From the NCBI GenBank assembly GCA_009827215.1, contig WUAJ01000064.1, positions 1-10,576 on the forward strand: a stretch of 10,576 bases of DNA. The letters run 5' to 3'. The position numbers and the translations under genes were made by a program. Each line of letters starts with the position of its first letter. Position 1 is the first letter of the stretch. This DNA comes from Phycisphaeraceae bacterium (GTDB lineage: Bacteria > Planctomycetota > Phycisphaerae > Phycisphaerales > UBA1924). The notes under the pieces were generated by a model, which saw only the letters and a program-made list of their open reading frames with translations, did not search any database and was not told the origin of the DNA. Shown piece after piece: positions 5,419 to 10,576 of the stretch.

Positions 5419-7094
5419 ACCTGCAGCACACCCGTCTTCAAATCCCGCGCGTAATCCCACCCCTGATTCGCCGCATCCAGCGACGCGATCAACTCCTCGC
5501 GTGTCTGATGGGGCTCAATAATCCGGTCCACCCAACCGCGAGCCGCGCCGTGCCGGATGTCCTGCTGCTCGTTGTACGAATCCGCGACCGCATCAAGGAT
5601 CGCCTTGTGCGTCGCCTCGTCGATCTCCTCGCCCTTGCGTGCACGCGACCGTTCCTCGATCATCGCGAGTGTCCCCGTCGCCGACCCCGCGCCCATCACC
5701 GCACACTTGCTGCCGGGCCACGCCATCGCCACGAACTGATCAAACGCACGACCGCACATCGCGTAGTTCCCCGCACCAAACGACCCCCCAAGAATCACCA
5801 CAATCTTCGGCACAACACAGTTGCTCATCGCGTTCACCATCTTGGCGCCGCTCCGAATAATCCCGCCCTGCTCGCTGTCGCGCCCCACCATGAACCCCGT
5901 CGTGTCGTGCAGGAACACAATCGGGATCTTCCGCTGATTGCAATCCATGATGAACCGCGCCGCCTTGTCCGCGCTGTCGTCATAAATCACGCGAGGCATA
6001 TTGGTCGACTTGCTCGGACCCGCCTTGCCCCCGGCCATCTGACGCTCAGTCAGCTTCCCCTGATTCGCGACAATCCCGCACGCGTGCCCGCCGATCTTCG
6101 CGTACCCGCACACCAGCGACTGCCCGTACTCCTCTTTGTACTCATCAAAGTCCGGCGCAAGCACCTGCTCACCATCCACCGTGCGCGATCCCGTATCCAC
6201 AATGCACGAGATGATCTCCTTCACATCGTACTGCTGACCAGGCTTATCTGTGAACACGCTGTAGATGTCCTCCGGATCACGATGCGGATGCTGCCGAGCC
6301 CGCTCGCTCGCATCAACCACCGCCGCACGATCCGGATACTTCGCGACCAACGACCGCAGTCGTTCAATACACGACTCATCATCCGGCTCGCGGAAATCAA
6401 TCGTCCCCGAAATCTGCGCGTGCATTTGCGCCCCGCCCAGTTCCTCATCGCTCACATCCTGACCGATGGCCGCCTTAACCAGCGCCTGACCCGCAAGATA
6501 CAGCCCCGACCCCTCCGTCATCAGCAGCGTGTCGCACAGCACCGGAAGGTACCCACCCCCCGCAACACAGAACCCCATGATCGCCGAGATCTGCGGAATC
6601 CCCTCCGCGCTCATCACTGCGTTGTTGCGGAAAATCCGACCAAAGTCATCCGTATCTGGGAACACATCCTCCTGCATCGGAAGAAACACCCCAGCCGAGT
6701 CCACCAGATAGATCAAAGGCAGCCGCGCCATCTGCGCCATCGTCTGCGCGCGGATGATCTTCTTGCAAGTCATCGGGAAGAACGCGCCCGCCTTCACCGT
6801 CGCATCGTTCGCAATGATCATGTGCCGAACACCCTCAACGACACCGATCCCTGTCACCACCCCAGCCCCCGGCGCTCCCCCGGCTTCCTTGTACATATTG
6901 AACGCCGCCCACAACCCAAGCTCCTGGAACGAACTCCCCTGATCAATCAACCGTTCAATCCGCTCCCGCGCCGTCAACCGACCCTTCGCGTGCTGCCGCT
7001 CGATCGCCTTGGGACCACCCCCAAGCTTGATGCCCGCTTCAGTCTCAAGAAACTCCGCCGTCAGATCACGCAATGTCGATGTAGATTCATCCAT
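5415..7094 (-). CDS. mccB: 3-methylcrotonyl-CoA carboxylase, carboxyltransferase (beta) subunit
   Basis: The biotin-dependent carboxyltransferase subunit, 559 residues from the ATG at 7094, the usual size. It moves CO2 from carboxybiotin to 3-methylcrotonyl-CoA, giving 3-methylglutaconyl-CoA. Two crotonase-like halves are visible. The N half carries the start motif KGRLTARERIERLID (37-51), NDATVKAG (96-103), LVDSAGVFLPMQEDVFPD (130-147) and the oxyanion loop FCVAGGGYLP (175-184). The C half carries LVCGYAKIGGHACGIVANQG (327-346), LHDTTGFMVG (395-404) and GGSFGAGNYAMCGRAFD (436-452). NDATVK and the MQEDVFPD region point to methylcrotonyl- rather than propionyl-CoA carboxylase. Geranyl-CoA carboxylase is a relative, but LiuC and HMG-CoA lyase neighbours favour leucine breakdown. 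It leads the visible operon. GTG codons at 7115 and 7100 are alternative starts. The biotin-carrying alpha subunit is not in this window. Confidence 0.93.
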   Translation of the reverse strand: MDESTSTLRDLTAEFLETEAGIKLGGGPKAIERQHAKGRLTARERIERLIDQGSSFQELGLWAAFNMYKEAGGAPGAGVVTGIGVVEGVRHMIIANDATVKAGAFFPMTCKKIIRAQTMAQMARLPLIYLVDSAGVFLPMQEDVFPDTDDFGRIFRNNAVMSAEGIPQISAIMGFCVAGGGYLPVLCDTLLMTEGSGLYLAGQALVKAAIGQDVSDEELGGAQMHAQISGTIDFREPDDESCIERLRSLVAKYPDRAAVVDASERARQHPHRDPEDIYSVFTDKPGQQYDVKEIISCIVDTGSRTVDGEQVLAPDFDEYKEEYGQSLVCGYAKIGGHACGIVANQGKLTERQMAGGKAGPSKSTNMPRVIYDDSADKAARFIMDCNQRKIPIVFLHDTTGFMVGRDSEQGGIIRSGAKMVNAMSNCVVPKIVVILGGSFGAGNYAMCGRAFDQFVAMAWPGSKCAVMGAGSATGTLAMIEERSRARKGEEIDEATHKAILDAVADSYNEQQDIRHGAARGWVDRIIEPHQTREELIASLDAANQGWDYARDLKTGVLQV

Positions 7095-7102
7095 GGTCAC
7101 AG

Positions 7103-7108
7103 AGGATA
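7103..7108 (-). promoter_or_regulatory. Possible -10 element of the leucine operon
   Basis: TATCCT, four of six matches to the bacterial -10 consensus, ends 8 bases before the ATG at 7094. No -35 match is seen at normal spacing. If used, the transcript would start one to three bases before the ATG and be almost leaderless. Weak evidence from short matches only. Confidence 0.22.
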
Positions 7109-7154
7109 GGAGCACTCCCCCAAATCTTCCCCGTTCTTCGCTCCTTCAGACCCC

Positions 7155-7183
7155 TTGCAGCCGCGCCCAATCCCCCGTACCGT
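7155..7183 (+). promoter_or_regulatory. Possible promoter of the carboxypeptidase gene
   Basis: TTGCAG (7155-7160) and TACCGT (7178-7183) are 17 bases apart, each with three of six matches to the sigma70 consensus. The -10-like element ends six bases before the ATG at 7190, which would again give a leaderless or nearly leaderless message, and no Shine-Dalgarno is present. The 95-base divergent gap has no other good candidate. Confidence 0.25.
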
Positions 7184-7189
7184 GTTGCT

Positions 7190-8773
7190 ATGAACAACAC
7201 TCTAAGCCGTGCCGTCATCGCCCTTTCGATCCTCCTGCTCGCGTGCAACCCGCTCGCCTATACGCAAGACGAAAAAGAAGAATCAAAATCCCAGTCCGCC
7301 TTCGTAATCTACCCCGACGAATCCTCCGTCACCTACCACACCGTCACCATTAACGGCACCCCAATCCACTACCAAGCCACCGCAGGCACCATCACCATCA
7401 CCTCCCTCCGAGGCGACCACGAACCCACCGCGCAGATGTTCTACATCGCGTACAAAAAACTCGACGCCCAATACGATGAAAGCAGCGACGACTCCTCCGA
7501 CCCAATCTTCCCCGACCCCGCAACAAGACCCATCACCTTCTCCTTCAACGGAGGTCCCGGCTCCAGCTCTGTGTGGCTCCACCTCGGAACCTTCGGCCCC
7601 ATGCGCGTCAACCCCATCGACGACTTCGGAAACCCCGGACCACCACCCTACAAACTCGTCGAGAACGAATACTCCCTCCTCGACCAATCCGACTTCGTCT
7701 TCATCGATCCCGTCACCACCGGATTCTCCCGCGCCGCCAAAGACAAAAGCGAAAAAGACTTCCACGGCGTCAACCAAGACATCCGCTCAGTCGCCGAGTT
7801 CATCCGCCTCTACCTCGGAAAGGAAAAACGCTGGGGATCACCGAAGTACATCGCCGGAGAGTCCTACGGCACAACCCGCGCCGCCGGACTCGCAGACGAA
7901 CTCCAATCCACCCACGGCATCTCACTCAACGGCGTCATCCTCGTCAGCGCCATCATGAACTTCCAGACCGCACGCTTCGATGTCGGAAACGACCTCCCGT
8001 ACCCCCTCTACCTCCCAAGCTTCGCCGCCACCGCCAAGTTCCACGACGCACTCTCCAACAAATACCAACGCATGGACCTCGAAAAGTTCCTCCGCGAAGT
8101 CGAAAGCTTCGCAATGAACGACTACACCCTCGCCCTCGCCGCCGGAGATCAACTCTCTGACAACGACCGCGACAAGATCGCATCCAAACTTGCTGACTAC
8201 ACCGGACTCAGCAAAGACTACATCCTTCGCACCAACCTCCGCATCACCATGCCACGCTTCCCCAAAGAACTCCTCCGCGAGCGAGGAGAAACAGTGGGGC
8301 GTCTGGACTCCCGCTTCAAATCCTTCGACCGCGACGACGCCGGAGAGTCCTACGAGTACGACCCAAGCATGGTCGCGATCAAAAACATCTACACCGAATC
8401 CATGAACGAGTACCTCCGAGGTGATCTCGACTACCAATCCGACATGCGCTACGAGATCCTCACCAATGTCTGGCCATGGTCATTCAAAGGAGTCGCCGAC
8501 AACCAGTACCTCAACATCGCCGAGCGCCTCCGCAAGACGATGCACAAAATCCCGAACATGAAAGTCTTCATCGCCAACGGCTACTACGACCTCGCCACCC
8601 CATACTTCGCGACCCAGTACACCATCGACCACATGTTCCTCCGCCCGCACCTCAAGCAGAACATCTCCATGCACTACTACGACGCCGGACACATGATGTA
8701 CGCCGAGCACTCCATGCTCAAGAAACTCAAAGTTGACCTCGACGAGTTCTACGAGTCACGCGCGCAAGACTAA
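7190..8773 (+). CDS. Peptidase family S10 serine carboxypeptidase, exported
   Basis: A 527-residue serine carypeptidase-type enzyme (alpha/beta-hydrolase fold, carboxypeptidase Y family) that should release C-terminal residues from peptides outside the cytoplasm. FNGGPGSSS (119-127) is the family's oxyanion and substrate-carboxylate motif. IAGESYGTTRAAGLADEL (221-238) holds the nucleophile Ser225. NGYYDLATPY (463-472) holds Asp467, and YDAGHMMY (497-504) holds His501, so the triad is complete. Residues 1-18 form a signal peptide ending in LLLAC, a good lipobox with Cys19, so it may be lipid-anchored; cleavage by signal peptidase I slightly later is the alternative. S10 peptidases are best known from eukaryotes but occur in several bacterial phyla. 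It is divergent from the leucine operon and is followed after 15 bases by a DUF2231 membrane protein gene. The natural substrate is unknown. Confidence 0.93.
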   Translation: MNNTLSRAVIALSILLLACNPLAYTQDEKEESKSQSAFVIYPDESSVTYHTVTINGTPIHYQATAGTITITSLRGDHEPTAQMFYIAYKKLDAQYDESSDDSSDPIFPDPATRPITFSFNGGPGSSSVWLHLGTFGPMRVNPIDDFGNPGPPPYKLVENEYSLLDQSDFVFIDPVTTGFSRAAKDKSEKDFHGVNQDIRSVAEFIRLYLGKEKRWGSPKYIAGESYGTTRAAGLADELQSTHGISLNGVILVSAIMNFQTARFDVGNDLPYPLYLPSFAATAKFHDALSNKYQRMDLEKFLREVESFAMNDYTLALAAGDQLSDNDRDKIASKLADYTGLSKDYILRTNLRITMPRFPKELLRERGETVGRLDSRFKSFDRDDAGESYEYDPSMVAIKNIYTESMNEYLRGDLDYQSDMRYEILTNVWPWSFKGVADNQYLNIAERLRKTMHKIPNMKVFIANGYYDLATPYFATQYTIDHMFLRPHLKQNISMHYYDAGHMMYAEHSMLKKLKVDLDEFYESRAQD

Positions 8774-8788
8774 ACACAGGATCATCGC

Positions 8789-9295
8789 ATGTTCTCATTC
8801 CCGCCATTCCCCCCATACGAAGGCCTGCACCCCCTCGTCGTCCACTTCCCCCTCGGACTGCTGCTCATCGCGTGGATCCCCATGCTCCTCTGCGTCATCG
8901 ACAAAGAACGCCGAGGCAAATGGATGCACACAGCCCTCACCCTCCTCGTCATCGGAACCCTCTTCACCTTCGCCGCCGTCATCACCGGAGAAGCCACCGA
9001 GAAAATCATCGGCACCACAACCCAGCAGATCCACGACGCCGTCCACGAGCACGAAGAAACCGCCGAATCCGCGCGCAACTATTTCATTGTCACCACCGTG
9101 CTCTTCTGCTTCGCCGTCATCGCACGAAAGCAGCTCGAAGCAAGCAAGAAAAAACCCGCCCTCATCGTCATCGCAATCCTCGTTGCCCTCGGATACACCC
9201 TCGGCTCCCTCGCCCTCATCAACGCCGGACACCAAGGCGGAGTCCTCGTCCACCACCACGGCATCCACGCACCGATCACACCGCCGAGTCCATAA
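8789..9295 (+). CDS. DUF2231 family four-helix membrane protein
   Basis: A 168-residue integral membrane protein of the DUF2231 type, whose function is not established. Four hydrophobic helices are visible at about 16-37, 46-66, 97-113 and 124-145. The opening LHPLVVHFPLGLL (13-25) is the family signature, with His14 and His19 at the start of helix 1. TGEATE (66-71) follows helix 2, and a His-rich loop with His82, His86 and His88 lies before helix 3. The family-typical end after helix 4, GHQGGVLVHHHGIHAP (147-162), adds more histidines. The placing of histidines near membrane edges would suit metal or haem binding, but this is inference. The ATG at 8789 has a weak AGGA about eight bases upstream. 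It lies 15 bases after the carboxypeptidase gene and 30 bases before dinB, so the three may be cotranscribed. Confidence 0.85.
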   Translation: MFSFPPFPPYEGLHPLVVHFPLGLLLIAWIPMLLCVIDKERRGKWMHTALTLLVIGTLFTFAAVITGEATEKIIGTTTQQIHDAVHEHEETAESARNYFIVTTVLFCFAVIARKQLEASKKKPALIVIAILVALGYTLGSLALINAGHQGGVLVHHHGIHAPITPPSP

Positions 9296-9325
9296 ATTAA
9301 TCCAAACCACGGCTTAAATAACACC

Positions 9326-10540
9326 GTGACCCAAGCCCGCTCCATCCTGCACGTCGACATGGACGCCTTCTTCGCGTCCGTAGAACAACGCGACAACCCC
9401 GCACTCCAAGGCAAACCCGTCCTCGTCGGAGGCGACGGCCCACGCGGAGTCGTCGCCGCCGCGTCCTACGAAGCACGCAAGTTTGGATGCCACTCCGCCC
9501 AGCCCACCGTCATCGCCAAGCGCCTGTGTCCAAGCGCCATCATTGTCTCGGGACGCCACTCCGATTACCGCGCCGTGTCGAAACAAGTCTTTGAAATCCT
9601 GGAACGCTTCTCCCCCGCGATCCAGCCCATCTCCATCGACGAAGCGTTCCTCGACGTCACCGGATCAACCAAACTCTTCGGCTCACCCATCGAGATCGCG
9701 CAGCAGATCCGTGCCCTCATCAAACAAGAAACCCAGCTCACCTGCTCAGTCGGAGTCGCCCCAAACAAGTTCCTCGCCAAGCTCGCCTCCGACATGGACA
9801 AACCCGACGGCCTCACCGTCATCCACCCAGACCGCATCCAACAAACCCTCGACCCCCTCCCCATCAACACGCTCTGGGGAGTCGGACCAAGCACCGAGCG
9901 CACCCTCCACAAGCTCGGGATCCGCACCGTCAAAGACCTCCGCAGCCACCCGCTCGAATCCCTCCACGCCCGCATGGGAGACCTCGGCGCCCACCTCCAC
10001 AGACTCGCACAAGGCCTCGACGACCGCCCCGTCCGCATCGACCGAAATGCCAAATCCATCTCACACGAGCACACCTTCGAGACCGACCTCGAAAGCCCAG
10101 GCGAAGTCCGCGCCCTCATAGCACGCCAATCCCAAGACGTCGCGATGCGACTCCGCAAACACAACCGCTACGCGCGCACTATCAGCATCAAAGTCCGCTT
10201 CGGAGACTTCGAAACCATCACCCGCTCGATCACCCTCGACAACCAATCCGACGAAACCCGAATCATCCACGATTCAGCCCGCTCCCTCTTCGATGAGTGG
10301 GCCAAATCCTTCCGACCAGTAAGGCTCATCGGCGTCGCCGTGTCCCAGCTCACCGACGCCCCCGCATCACCCGGCCTCTTCGACACACAAGATAACGCCA
10401 AAGACCGAGCCGTTGATCGTACTTCTGATCAGATCAATACTCGATTTGGAAAGGACGCGATCACCCGCGCCTCCGCGCTCAAAGCCAAACCCCGCCACGG
10501 CACCCACGGCCCAGGAAGCGCCCCTGAAGAACACCGCTAA
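9326..10540 (+). CDS. dinB: DNA polymerase IV (Y-family, DinB)
   Basis: An error-prone translesion polymerase of 404 residues, longer than the 351 of E. coli DinB because of a C-terminal tail. HVDMDAFFASVE (9-20) contains the metal-binding Asp11 and the steric-gate Phe16. SYEARKFG (47-54) is in the fingers. SIDEAFLDVTGS (103-114) has the catalytic Asp105 and Glu106. SVGVAPNKFLAKLASDMDKPDG (141-162, in two parts around K148) completes the palm. LWGVGP (183-188) marks the thumb helix-hairpin, and the little finger covers about 243-342. APASPGLFD (346-353) looks like a degenerate beta-clamp binding motif. After it comes a helical extension with RFGKDAITRAS (373-383), seen in many DinB/ImuB proteins. 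The start is GTG at 9326, since the HVDMD motif follows at the usual distance. No LexA-like box is visible in the 30-base gap upstream, so SOS control is not shown. Confidence 0.95.
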   Translation: MTQARSILHVDMDAFFASVEQRDNPALQGKPVLVGGDGPRGVVAAASYEARKFGCHSAQPTVIAKRLCPSAIIVSGRHSDYRAVSKQVFEILERFSPAIQPISIDEAFLDVTGSTKLFGSPIEIAQQIRALIKQETQLTCSVGVAPNKFLAKLASDMDKPDGLTVIHPDRIQQTLDPLPINTLWGVGPSTERTLHKLGIRTVKDLRSHPLESLHARMGDLGAHLHRLAQGLDDRPVRIDRNAKSISHEHTFETDLESPGEVRALIARQSQDVAMRLRKHNRYARTISIKVRFGDFETITRSITLDNQSDETRIIHDSARSLFDEWAKSFRPVRLIGVAVSQLTDAPASPGLFDTQDNAKDRAVDRTSDQINTRFGKDAITRASALKAKPRHGTHGPGSAPEEHR

Positions 10541-10576
10541 CTCAATCAGTCTCCGACTCAACAACGCGAACACTCC

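Noticed and set aside
5419..5460. 14-codon N-terminal extension of the TPR protein
   Set aside because: Overlaps the conserved end of mccB, and the ATGA overlap at 5418 gives a simpler start.
5508..7109. Long plus-strand open frame (533 codons) opposite mccB
   Set aside because: Its product is Arg-, His- and Pro-rich with no recognisable motif, while the opposite strand encodes an intact carboxyltransferase. It is a GC-driven antisense shadow.
7283..7777. Minus-strand frame rich in Gly, Val, Asp and Glu opposite the S10 gene
   Set aside because: Composition is that expected antisense to C-ending codons, and the plus strand holds the intact peptidase.
9295..9322. Imperfect inverted repeat between the DUF2231 and dinB genes, considered as a terminator or operator
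   Set aside because: Arms match at about seven of nine positions, are AT-rich and have no T-run. It does not look like a LexA box either.
10541..10576. Search for a terminator after dinB
   Set aside because: No hairpin followed by T residues in the 36 bases available.

Overview
The window looks like chromosomal DNA of a GC-rich diderm bacterium. Protein flavour (an FadE-type acyl-CoA dehydrogenase, a bacterial S10 carboxypeptidase, a small coiled-coil lipoprotein, few Shine-Dalgarno sites) suggests a planctomycete, perhaps of the Phycisphaerae; this is an inference from style, not from a marker gene. Coding density is high, the longest gap between genes is about 115-130 bases, and I see no RNA gene, insertion sequence, CRISPR array or convincing terminator.

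Left two thirds (1-7094, minus strand, read right to left): a branched-chain acyl-CoA / leucine degradation operon. In transcription order it holds the carboxyltransferase (beta) subunit of 3-methylcrotonyl-CoA carboxylase, a cytoplasmic TPR-repeat protein, a coiled-coil lipoprotein, HMG-CoA lyase, a crotonase-fold protein lacking both catalytic glutamates, a LiuC-like 3-methylglutaconyl-CoA hydratase, a third enoyl-CoA hydratase that resembles the N-terminal half of FadB/FadJ, and the N-terminal 169 residues of an acyl-CoA dehydrogenase running off the left edge. Carboxylase, hydratase and lyase together turn 3-methylcrotonyl-CoA into acetyl-CoA and acetoacetate. The dehydrogenase could supply an enoyl-CoA. 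The biotin-carrying alpha subunit of the carboxylase is not in the window. Three junctions are ATGA overlaps (TGA stop inside the next ATG), which suggests translational coupling.

The odd part is 4063-5418: two non-enzymatic genes (TPR protein, lipoprotein) sit between two core leucine-pathway genes and are joined to them by ATGA overlaps on both outer sides. The TPR gene and the signal-peptide end of the lipoprotein gene are clearly AT-richer than everything around them.

Right third (7190-10540, plus strand, divergent from the operon): a secreted or lipid-anchored S10 serine carboxypeptidase, a four-helix DUF2231 membrane protein, and DNA polymerase IV (DinB), with gaps of 15 and 30 bases. 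They may share a transcript but have no obvious common function. The 95-base divergent gap at 7095-7189 must hold the promoters for both directions.
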